Origin: Dehalococcoidia bacterium UBA2777
Lineage (GTDB): Bacteria > Chloroflexota > Dehalococcoidia > UBA2247 > UBA2777
Length of the DNA stretch: 6,235 nucleotides
Assembly (NCBI GenBank): GCA_002352365.1
Contig: DEIJ01000017.1
Location: 1,853-8,087, forward strand
Direction of reading: 5' to 3'
The notes under the pieces were generated by a model. It made no database searches. It was not told where the DNA came from and was given only the letters and a program-made list of their open reading frames with translations. The translations under genes were made by a program, and so were the position numbers. Below are positions 1 to 6,024 of the stretch, in pieces (the first letter of the stretch is position 1; each line of letters begins with the position of its first letter).

Positions 1-3
1 ATC

Positions 4-1052
4 ATGAACGACAAACAATTAGCGACCATAGAGCAAGTGAAGCAGTTTCTAGAGGAGAATAAGAGTGTAGAGTTCAGAGGGTTATCTGTTGAAGAGAAAT
101 ACGATTGGATAGAGACAGTGAGATGTTGGCCAGAACAGATGAATTGCACGAGTGGTTGAGTGGACCAGCCACGAAGAAGATCATGGAGCGGGAATACGAG
201 GTTTATGGACACGCTGAGTTTGGGAATATTTCCCGGATATCTATTGCCCATCTATACAACCTGTGAAGAAGTAACACCTATCGGGGTATAGCCAGACGAT
301 TTGCCAAGACGAAGCCCGTTGTATCCAGAATTGGAGAGCGTAGCAAACCGGAAGCGCAAGGAAGGCCTGGTTACATTCGAATAGATACGGTTCATCAAGG
401 GGATATGAATGGTGGCAAAGGGGTATACCATATCAACGCAGTGGATGAGGTTACACAGTGGGAAATCGTAGCCTCAGTGGAAAAGATATCAGAAGCTTAC
501 CTGGTGCCGGTACTGGAAACCATGTTGCTGCAATTCCCTTTCATTACCAGGGGGTTTCATTCCGATAATGGGTCTGAATTTGTGAATCGCACCGTTGCCC
601 GGTTGCTGAATAAGATGCTAATTCGTTTCACTAAATCCAGGCCTAGACACTCCAATGATAACGGCCTTGTGGAGTCTAAGAATGGCCCCGTGGTGCGCAA
701 AAACCTGGGATATGCTTATATCCCCCAGAGCTGCGCCGAATTGATCAATGGGTTCAATAGAGACTTCTTCAATCCGTATATCAACTTCCATCGGCCTTGT
801 TTCTTTCCCGTCCCTGTTATTGACTCCAAAGGCAAGATCAAGAAGACTTATCCCTATCAGGAGGTGATGACGCCATATGGAAAACTGAAATCATTGACCC
901 AGGCTGAGAACTGCTTGCGTCCCAGTGTTACCTTCGAAAAACTCGAGACAATCGCCAATCAAATGAGCGATAATCAATCTGCAGAAAGGATGGTGAATGC
1001 TCGTTCCAATCTCTTTGGGCAAATCTCAAGATTTGCTGGCCGGGTTGCCTGA
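4..1052 (+). pseudogene. IS transposase (rve/DDE integrase core), broken by internal deletion, frameshift and stop
   Basis: The N-terminal piece starts at ATG 4 (MNDKQLATIEQVKQFLEE) and reads sensibly to about residue 39 near base 120. Its frame then runs out of homology and stops at TGA 157-159. A second piece in another frame begins about base 120-126 (LARTDELHEWLSGPATKKI), meets TGA at 264-266, and is then open to TGA 1050-1052. The TGA falls where an Arg (CGA) would fit. The segment that would join the pieces is missing; as I recall relatives, it carries the basic helix-turn-helix region (a TGYSRAQVTRL-like motif). The catalytic core is complete: Asp at 384-386 (IRIDTVHQGD), Asp at 564-566 (FHSDNGSEF) and Glu at 672-674 (NGLVESKNG), with 35 residues between the last two. 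The 215-residue stretch from ATG 405 would lack the first Asp, so it should not be called an intact gene. Confidence 0.88.
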
Positions 1053-1069
1053 AGCCCTTTTACTCAGGC
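1047..1069 (+). other. Weak hairpin across the transposase stop codon
   Basis: GCCTGA (1047-1052) is complementary to TCAGGC (1064-1069), with an 11-base loop. The left arm includes the TGA stop of the transposase relic. No T-run follows, so an intrinsic terminator is not supported. Confidence 0.25.
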
Positions 1070-1104
1070 TCATTATTCAATTAGAATAGACTAAGTCCAT
1101 CAGG

Positions 1105-1120
1105 ATCAATGGCTATTGAT
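1105..1120. repeat. Perfect short inverted repeat in the gap after the IS relic
   Basis: ATCAAT (1105-1110) and ATTGAT (1115-1120) are exact inverted copies around GGCT. It could be part of the IS right end, an operator or chance. Nothing else in the 231-base gap at 1053-1283 reads as a gene; the only other signals are weak promoter-like hexamers and a small dyad at 1259-1269. Confidence 0.3.
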
Positions 1121-1192
1121 TACACTAATGACTTGGTACAGAAAAGTCGAGCGTGGCTGTTATGGTTCTGGCTAAGAGAGACCAAGTAGTGG

Positions 1193-1206
1193 TAGAATAG
1201 TATAGT
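1193..1206 (+). promoter_or_regulatory. Possible -10 region upstream of the CBS gene
   Basis: TAGAAT (1193-1198) and TATAGT (1201-1206) each resemble a sigma70-type -10 box. No good -35 hexamer lies at the right distance; the best, TGGCTA at 1169-1174, matches only half the consensus. It is listed because the three-gene block needs a promoter and this gap is the natural place for one. Confidence 0.2.
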
Positions 1207-1258
1207 GCCTGGCAGTGGGAGGTGGCATCATGACTTAATCTCAATCGGCCTTCGGTAG

Positions 1259-1269
1259 CAAGAATCTTG
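1259..1269. promoter_or_regulatory. Small dyad CAAGA-A-TCTTG just before the CBS gene ribosome site
   Basis: CAAGA (1259-1263) and TCTTG (1265-1269) are exact inverted arms around one base and abut the Shine-Dalgarno at 1271-1277. A protein bound here could block transcription or initiation. The same half-sites occur in the palindrome at 5790-5805 with different spacing. Chance is quite possible. Confidence 0.2.
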
Positions 1270-1270
1270 A

Positions 1271-1277
1271 AGGGAGG
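1271..1277 (+). promoter_or_regulatory. Ribosome binding site of the CBS-ACT gene
   Basis: AGGGAGG lies six bases before ATG 1284, within a purine run at 1270-1278. This is a strong Shine-Dalgarno and fixes the start of the gene. Confidence 0.75.
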
Positions 1278-1283
1278 GTAGTT

Positions 1284-1931
1284 ATGTATATTGGGGAGTA
1301 TATGAATACCAATGTTATCACCGTGAGCAGCGATACCCTGATCCACGATGCAGAAAAGATTATGCGGGACCACAAAATACGTCGCTTGCCCGTAGTAGAC
1401 AAGGGTAAACTGGTGGGCGTAATAACTCGAGATACATTAAGAGAGATATCACCTTCTCCTGCCACTTCCCTTAGCATCTGGGAATTGAATTATTTGCTGG
1501 CGAAAATGAAGGTAAAAGATGTTATGAAGAAGGAACTTTTCACCGTTACCGCTGATGCCACGGTAGAGCAGGCTGTTAGTGAAGCGCAGGAACGTGGGAT
1601 CGGGACTTTGCTCGTGGTAGACAAAGATAAAGCAGATAGGTTGGTAGGCATAGCTACGACTACGGATCTATATAAGGTCACCACTCAGATCTTGGGGTTT
1701 GGTCAGCCAGGCGTGCGACTTCACATCCTCGAGTGGGGGAAAAAGGGGTCGCCGGCAGAGGTAATCGACACCATCAACAAGAGTGGGACAAGAATTCTCT
1801 CTTTGTTCTCTGTTACGCCGCCCGGGACCGAAAGGGAGGATCGCATAATTCATCTGGATACCGAAGACGCCCACGAGATCATAGACGAACTTAAGGGCAA
1901 GGGATACCAGGTAGAAGCAAGACCCCGCTAA
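1284..1931 (+). CDS. AcuB-like regulatory protein with two CBS domains and a C-terminal ACT-like domain
   Basis: The 215-residue soluble protein has CBS1 at about residues 7-56, CBS2 at about 79-137 and an ACT-like region at about 143-213. This is the order and length of Bacillus AcuB (about 214 residues). Paired CBS domains (Bateman module) usually bind AMP, ATP or similar ligands. CBS2 has the usual phosphate-contact pattern G-I-A-T-T-T-D (122-128). In CBS1 the matching segment reads G-V-I-T-R-D-T (45-51), with Thr where the Asp is expected, so one site may bind poorly or differently. The ATG is set by a strong ribosome site. The gene is followed after 127 bases by a GNAT/acyl-CoA synthetase fusion, which echoes the Bacillus acuABC acetyl-CoA synthetase control locus. 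A role as adenylate sensor for that enzyme is inferred. No DNA-binding or catalytic domain is present. The family call is firm; the ligand and partner are unknown. Confidence 0.85.
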   Translation: MYIGEYMNTNVITVSSDTLIHDAEKIMRDHKIRRLPVVDKGKLVGVITRDTLREISPSPATSLSIWELNYLLAKMKVKDVMKKELFTVTADATVEQAVSEAQERGIGTLLVVDKDKADRLVGIATTTDLYKVTTQILGFGQPGVRLHILEWGKKGSPAEVIDTINKSGTRILSLFSVTPPGTEREDRIIHLDTEDAHEIIDELKGKGYQVEARPR

Positions 1932-1985
1932 CTAATGCTATCGTAGTTGCTGGCATTCACCCCGGGAGGATTGGCAAGCAGGCTC

Positions 1986-2000
1986 TGAGGGTGCCCCTCA
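1986..2000 (+). other. Short hairpin in the CBS-GNAT intergenic gap
   Basis: TGAGGG (1986-1991) pairs exactly with CCCTCA (1995-2000) around TGC. No T-run follows, so it is not an intrinsic terminator. It lies 58 bases before the preferred ATG at 2059 and could affect translation or mRNA stability. A weaker bulged dyad (1927-1950) overlaps the stop codon of the CBS gene. Confidence 0.3.
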
Positions 2001-2044
2001 CCTTGAAGATGCCGGGGTGGACACAGGGGGAGGCCCAGGCAAAC

Positions 2045-2052
2045 AGAGGTGG
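2045..2052 (+). promoter_or_regulatory. Ribosome binding site that decides the start of the GNAT-synthetase gene
   Basis: AGAGGTGG ends six bases before ATG 2059. The longer in-frame GTG at 2017 has only a weak GAAG upstream and would add 14 residues that are not part of the GNAT fold (including GGGPGKQRW). The ATG is therefore preferred. Confidence 0.65.
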
Positions 2053-2058
2053 ACAGCC

Positions 2059-4770
2059 ATGGCTAGTGAAAGTGACCGAGCATACCCGTCGCAGTATGAG
2101 GGTGAGGTGCTTCTCAGGGATGGCTCAAAAATCCTGTTGAGACCTATCAGGAGAGAGGACGCCGAACGCTGGCTTGCTTTTGTTTCGAGGCTTAGCCCGG
2201 ATACTAAGTACTTGCCCCTTCGTGGCATGGTGAGGGAAATAGGGCCTGATGCTGCTGCTCGCTATTGCGCAGTGGATTACATAAACACCTTCGCCTTTGT
2301 GGCCGAAGTGCTGAAAGAGCGGCGCAAGGAAATAGTAGCCATCGGCCGTTACTATCGGTTACCCAACAGGTATTCCGCGGAGGCGGATTTCATAGTCGAT
2401 GATGCCTACCGAGGCAAAGGTATTGCAACTCAACTCATAAAGTGGCTGGCCAATGTAGCTCGTGATAGTGGCATTACCACCTTGGAAGGGGATGTGCCCA
2501 GCGAGAATGAGGAGATGATGTCTGTTCTGAGGGATTATGGCTTTCACCTCACCAGCAAGCTTAAGGGGGGTATATACCATGTCACTGTTCCGATAACCCG
2601 CACCCAAAGGGTGGTGAAAATGGAGGAGGGAAGAGAGCGTCTGTCTACCATCGCCTCATTGCGCTCAATTCTGAGCCCGCGGTCGGTGGCGGTAATAGGA
2701 GCCTCCCGGAAGCAGGGCACCATCGGTCAGATCATACTTCAGTGCATAGTGCAGAACGGGTTTTCCGGGACAGTCTATCCAGTGAACCCCAATGCTAGGA
2801 CTGTGATGTCGGTTAGGGCATATCCTTCGGTATTGGACATCCCTGATGAGGTTGACCTGGCGGTTATCGTGGTGCCGGCTTGGTTTGTGTCCAAGGTGGC
2901 TGACGAGTGTGGACAGAAGGGGGTGCGGGGTATAATCGTTATTTCTGATGGCTTCAGGGAGATCGGGGATGAGGGAATAGCCAGGGAGAAGGAGTTGCGT
3001 GACGTTGCCTTGGGCCATGGCATGCGGTTGGTAGGGCCGAACTGTATGGGAGTCATTAACACTGACCCCACAATAAAGCTGAACGCCAGCTTCTCGCTGG
3101 TTTACCCTCCACAGGGCAACGTTGGCTTCCTTTCCCAGAGCGGGGCACTGGGGCTTGCTATTCTAAATTATGCCAACAATCTGAAGATGGGCATCTCCAC
3201 TTTTGTCAGCGTGGGCAACCGCGTCGATATTTCGGCCAACGATCTGCTACAGTACTGGGAGCAAGACCCATCGACCAGGGTTATTCTGCTCTACTTAGAG
3301 TCATTCGGCAACCCTCGTAAGTTTGGGCGCATTGCCAGGCGGGTATCGGCTACCAAGCCGATAATAGCAGCCAAAGGTGGCAGTACCATAGCCGGCTCGC
3401 GCGCTGCCACTTCCCACACTGGAGCACTGGTAACTTCGGAAGTGGCATCTGACGCTCTCTTCCGCCAAGCTGGTATCATAAGGGTCAACACCTTGGAGGA
3501 GCTTTTCGACGTGGCTATGCTCCTCTCCAGTCAGCCAATACCTAAGGGCAGGAAAGTGGCCATAGTAACCAATGGAGGAGGCCCGGGCATACTTGCCTCC
3601 GATGCCTGCGAGCACTATGGGCTGGAGGTGTCCGAGTTCTCTGCCGATGCAGTTGAGGCACTAAGAGCCATCATCAAGCGGGACATCAGGATCAATAACC
3701 CCCTTGACCTGACCGCTGGCGCCGGAGCGGGCGAATTCGAGGGTGTACTCAGGGTACTTGCTGAGGATGCCGGAAATGAGGCGGTTATCGCCATATTCAT
3801 ACCACCTATAGTGATGGATCCCAAGAATATGGAAAATGCCGTACGGCGGGCAGCTCTTTCATTTCAGCGGCATAGAAAGCCGCTGCTAACCTGCTTTATG
3901 GGTGAGTGGGGCTTTAGGGTGAAGCTGGGTTCCACGGGTAAGTCCGTACCCTGCTATCCCTTCCCTGAAGATGCTGCCTTGGCGCTAGCCAAGGCAGCCG
4001 AATATGGTCAGTGGCTGAAGAGACCAGAAGGGTCTATTCCAAAAATTCGCGGTATCAGGCGAGGCAGGGCACGAAAGATAGTAGAAGTGGCGATGACCCG
4101 AAGCACCGAGAGGCCGCTGTGGCTTTCGGCGGAGGAGATAGCCAAGTTGCTCAATTGCTACAACATACGCATTGCCGAGGCAACAGTGGCGAAAAGCGCC
4201 GCCGAGGCGGTTGCCTCAGCTTTAAGGATTGGCTTTCCAGTTGCGGTCAAGCTTGCCTCCTCTACCATTGTGCATAAGACGGATGTCGGCGGGGTGGTGC
4301 TTGATCTCAAAACAAAAGACGAAGTGGAGTGGGCTTTCAATGGGATCAGAGCCAGGCTAGCTGAGATCGATCGCCAAGAAGAGATGCAAGGAGTCGCTGT
4401 ACAGCGCATGGTGAGCGAAGGAATAGAGGTGATCGTTGGTGTAACCCAGGACCCATCCTTTGGCCCGCTTATAATGTTAGGACTGGGTGGAATCTATGCT
4501 GAACTGCTCAAGGACGTAGCCTTCCGGCTGCATCCACTCACCGATATGGATGCCAGAGAGTTATTGACCTCCATCAAGATGGCAAAACTACTTGAGGGAG
4601 TCAGGGGCGCACCCCCCAGCGATACGGCTTCCCTAGAGGACCTGCTGCTTCGTCTTTCTGCAATGGTCGAAGACTTACCCCAGATTGCCGAGCTGGACCT
4701 CAATCCGGTGAAGGTGATGCCGCAAGGTGAGGGTTACTGGGTAGTTGATGCCAGGATAATGCTGAGGTAA
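2059..4770 (+). CDS. GNAT acetyltransferase fused to ADP-forming acyl-CoA synthetase (Pat/ACD-type)
   Basis: The protein is 903 residues from ATG 2059. An N-terminal GNAT domain (about 12-182) carries the acetyl-CoA pyrophosphate loop RGKGIA (118-123). The CoA-binding Rossmann domain starts at PRSVAVIGAS (207-216). Succinyl-CoA-ligase-like domains follow (FLSQSGALG, 357-365) with the phospho-histidine loop ATSHTGAL, His453 at bases 3415-3417. A C-terminal ATP-grasp (about 686-900) has PVAVK (727-731), VHKTDVGGV and ELDLNP (878-883). ADP-forming acyl-CoA synthetases interconvert acyl-CoA + ADP + phosphate with acid + CoA + ATP through a phospho-His. Related fusions, enteric Pat/PatZ among them, are lysine acetyltransferases, but there the GNAT is C-terminal and the synthetase part is reported to lack the catalytic His. 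Here the GNAT is N-terminal and every synthetase landmark I can check is present, so both activities are plausible. It is cytosolic and shows no membrane segment. Acetate or another short acyl group is the likely substrate but cannot be read from sequence. The AcuB-like gene lies upstream and UspA downstream. Confidence 0.9.
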   Translation: MASESDRAYPSQYEGEVLLRDGSKILLRPIRREDAERWLAFVSRLSPDTKYLPLRGMVREIGPDAAARYCAVDYINTFAFVAEVLKERRKEIVAIGRYYRLPNRYSAEADFIVDDAYRGKGIATQLIKWLANVARDSGITTLEGDVPSENEEMMSVLRDYGFHLTSKLKGGIYHVTVPITRTQRVVKMEEGRERLSTIASLRSILSPRSVAVIGASRKQGTIGQIILQCIVQNGFSGTVYPVNPNARTVMSVRAYPSVLDIPDEVDLAVIVVPAWFVSKVADECGQKGVRGIIVISDGFREIGDEGIAREKELRDVALGHGMRLVGPNCMGVINTDPTIKLNASFSLVYPPQGNVGFLSQSGALGLAILNYANNLKMGISTFVSVGNRVDISANDLLQYWEQDPSTRVILLYLESFGNPRKFGRIARRVSATKPIIAAKGGSTIAGSRAATSHTGALVTSEVASDALFRQAGIIRVNTLEELFDVAMLLSSQPIPKGRKVAIVTNGGGPGILASDACEHYGLEVSEFSADAVEALRAIIKRDIRINNPLDLTAGAGAGEFEGVLRVLAEDAGNEAVIAIFIPPIVMDPKNMENAVRRAALSFQRHRKPLLTCFMGEWGFRVKLGSTGKSVPCYPFPEDAALALAKAAEYGQWLKRPEGSIPKIRGIRRGRARKIVEVAMTRSTERPLWLSAEEIAKLLNCYNIRIAEATVAKSAAEAVASALRIGFPVAVKLASSTIVHKTDVGGVVLDLKTKDEVEWAFNGIRARLAEIDRQEEMQGVAVQRMVSEGIEVIVGVTQDPSFGPLIMLGLGGIYAELLKDVAFRLHPLTDMDARELLTSIKMAKLLEGVRGAPPSDTASLEDLLLRLSAMVEDLPQIAELDLNPVKVMPQGEGYWVVDARIMLR

Positions 4771-4786
4771 ACAAGGTAGCCGAGCA

Positions 4787-4804
4787 CGCAGGAATGTAAC
4801 TGCG
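4787..4804 (+). other. Weak hairpin between the synthetase and UspA genes
   Basis: CGCAG (4787-4791) pairs with CTGCG (4800-4804) around an eight-base loop, 16 bases after the synthetase stop codon. No T-run follows, so read-through into the UspA gene is expected. Confidence 0.25.
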
Positions 4805-4836
4805 CAAATAAGGAGAAGAATAAGGGGCAATATCTG

Positions 4837-4844
4837 AGAGGAGG
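4837..4844 (+). promoter_or_regulatory. Near-perfect Shine-Dalgarno in front of an ATA start
   Basis: AGAGGAGG is almost the full complement of the 16S rRNA 3' end. Seven bases separate it from codon ATA 4852, exactly where the family's initial Met-Tyr-Glu-Arg is expected. It marks the translation start although no standard start codon is there. Confidence 0.7.
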
Positions 4845-4851
4845 CGAGAAA

Positions 4852-5727
4852 ATATACGAAAGGATACTCGTTCCACTGGATGGCTCGGAACTGGCTGAAC
4901 GAGCGCTCCCTTATGTTGAAGGACCAGCTAGAAGATTGAATAGCGAGGTTATTTTGTTCACCGCCTGTGGTATGCCGGGTGACTGTTTGGAACGCCCCTT
5001 GAGAGCATATTTGGAGAAGAGGGCCGGGGAACTACAGTCTCTAGGGATTAAGGCAAGTCAGTTAGTTACCCAGGGCAACCCTGCCGATGAAATTCTGGAC
5101 TTCGCAGAGAAAAACGACATTGGCCTGATTATCATCTCCACTCATGGGCGTACCGGCATCAGCCACTGGGCTCTGGGGAGTATCGCCAGCAAAGTTTTGC
5201 AAAGGTCACGCATTCCCGTACTCCTGATAAGGTCAACGGAGTCAGAAGCAGTGGTTTCCGAGAAGGAGCTACGAAAAATTCTCTTGCCTTTAGACGGTTC
5301 GCAGTTTGCCGAGGCTATCATCCCATGTGTTGAGGGCTTGGCCGAGGGAATGGACAGCGAAGTCATGTTACTCAAGGTTGTCGAGCCGACAGAGCCTCCT
5401 CGCTGGGCAACTTCTGGGGCATGGCCTGAGTGGGAGAAAGACTTTATAGCCAAGATGGAGAAGGAAGCCAAGCACTATTTAAGTGAAAGGGAAAGCGCTC
5501 TGCGGAATAAAGGTATGAAGGTTGGTTCGGCATCGCTGCTGGGGAAACCAACCCAGACCATACTCCAATATGCTGAGGATAACTCCGTTAGCCTCATAGC
5601 CCTAGCAACCCATGGCTTTTCCGGCATTACCAAGTGGGCCTACGGCAGTGTCGCCTCCAGGATTATCGAAGGCTCATCAAAGCCGGTTCTGCTGATGCGG
5701 CCACCGCCGCCCATCTCGGGCGCCTAG
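4852..5727 (+). CDS. Tandem universal stress protein (two UspA domains), apparent ATA start
   Basis: Counted from ATA 4852 the protein is 291 residues, the usual size for a two-domain Usp. Domain 1 (about 1-128) opens with YERILVPLDGSELAER and contains HG-x9-GS (98-110). Domain 2 (about 139-285) opens with LRKILLPLDGSQFAEA and contains HG-x9-GS (254-266). The paired openings show an internal duplication. The Asp of each PLDGS and the G-x9-GS loop are ATP-binding landmarks; the first Gly of the classical G-x2-G is Ser in domain 1 and Ala in domain 2. The frame is open back to a TAG at 4777-4779, but no ATG, GTG or TTG occurs before TTG 4936. That TTG would remove 28 residues, including the first strand and the domain 1 ATP-binding Asp. 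ATA directly after a strong Shine-Dalgarno is therefore the natural start, by rare AUA initiation, a mutated start or a base error. Usp proteins are cytosolic and respond to stress or starvation; mycobacterial Pat acetylates one. Confidence 0.85.
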   Translation: MYERILVPLDGSELAERALPYVEGPARRLNSEVILFTACGMPGDCLERPLRAYLEKRAGELQSLGIKASQLVTQGNPADEILDFAEKNDIGLIIISTHGRTGISHWALGSIASKVLQRSRIPVLLIRSTESEAVVSEKELRKILLPLDGSQFAEAIIPCVEGLAEGMDSEVMLLKVVEPTEPPRWATSGAWPEWEKDFIAKMEKEAKHYLSERESALRNKGMKVGSASLLGKPTQTILQYAEDNSVSLIALATHGFSGITKWAYGSVASRIIEGSSKPVLLMRPPPPISGA

Positions 5728-5789
5728 ATAGTTTCCCCGAAAAATCCCCTTTGAGCAGTCAGTGATAAGAAGGAATGCTGGGCCCTTCT

Positions 5790-5805
5790 CAAGATTATAA
5801 TCTTG
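5790..5805. repeat. Perfect 16-base palindrome at the end of the SPASM relic
   Basis: CAAGATTATAATCTTG is identical to its own reverse complement. It covers the last codons and the TAA stop (5795-5797, minus strand) of the radical SAM relic, 62 bases after the UspA stop codon. With no loop and no T-run it looks more like a dimeric protein site than a terminator. Coding constraint plus chance could also explain it. Confidence 0.4.
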
Positions 5806-5989
5806 GCTCATACCAAGTGAGGGGGTCCTCGGCCGCAAAATCCCCGGTTATGGCGTGCGTCTTGCCCCGCCAACCGGCACAGGCAAATCTATATTCGCAC
5901 CTTCCACACTTGCCCTTTAAAACCTCTTCTCTCTGTCTTAAGCTTTTAAGCACCTCGGAATTCTGCCAGATATCCTTTAACCTCACTAC
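5795..5989 (-). pseudogene. C-terminal SPASM tail of a radical SAM protein, 5' part lost
   Basis: The minus strand reads VRLKDIWQNSEVLKSLR, then KGKCGRCEYRFACAGW, then AITGDFAAEDP and a terminal YEP before TAA at 5795-5797. This is the typical end of SPASM-type radical SAM enzymes of the heme-maturation and peptide-modification kind (NirJ/AhbC/AhbD/PqqE-like), where cysteines bind auxiliary iron-sulfur clusters. The radical SAM core with its CxxxCxxC is absent. Two successive stops (TAA at 5996-5998 and TAG at 5999-6001, minus strand) close the frame just upstream, and only a GTG at 5984-5986 could act as a start. Two places where I expect cluster cysteines read Trp (after CAG) and Thr (after DPL), which agrees with decay. 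It is unlikely to be expressed as a working protein. The family-level call is good; the exact enzyme is not determinable. Confidence 0.75.
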
Positions 5990-6024
5990 ATGTGATTACT
6001 ACATTGATCTCAATTCTTCCACTT

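Larger units (their letters stand above)
1..1120 (+). mobile_element. Remnant of a DDE-transposase insertion sequence, left end cut by the window
   Basis: The stretch is recognised by the broken transposase at 4-1052. The window opens three bases before its ATG, so the left terminal repeat is out of view. No right terminal repeat or target duplication could be identified. The right limit given here is the end of a small perfect dyad (ATCAAT-GGCT-ATTGAT, 1105-1120) and is only a guess. The D-35-E spacing fits the rve-type integrase core shared by IS3- and IS481-like elements, but I cannot name the family. The element is unlikely to move by itself. Confidence 0.5.

Noticed and set aside
405..1052. 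215-residue open frame from ATG 405 taken as an intact transposase gene
   Set aside because: It starts inside the catalytic domain, after the first catalytic Asp at 384-386. The frame continues upstream to TGA 264 and beyond, so it is part of the broken gene.
1217..1238. Leader mini-frames: a ribosome-like GGGAGG followed by ATG-ACT-TAA, and GTG-GCA-TCA-TGA
   Set aside because: They are two or three codons long with no attenuator-like structure; chance is enough to explain them.
3301..3615. Minus-strand open frames within the synthetase gene (for example 104 residues here and 117 residues at 2665-3018)
   Set aside because: They are shadows of a well-conserved plus-strand gene and show no family pattern or ribosome site.
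4011..4277. Plus-strand 88-residue open frame inside the synthetase gene
   Set aside because: It is an out-of-frame shadow over the linker and the start of the ATP-grasp domain.
4936..5727. UspA gene starting at TTG 4936
   Set aside because: It would drop the first strand and the DGSE ATP-binding segment and has no ribosome site, whereas the frame and homology extend to 4852.
5728..5790. Intrinsic terminator after UspA
   Set aside because: There are C-rich and A-rich runs but no stem followed by a T-run on the plus strand.
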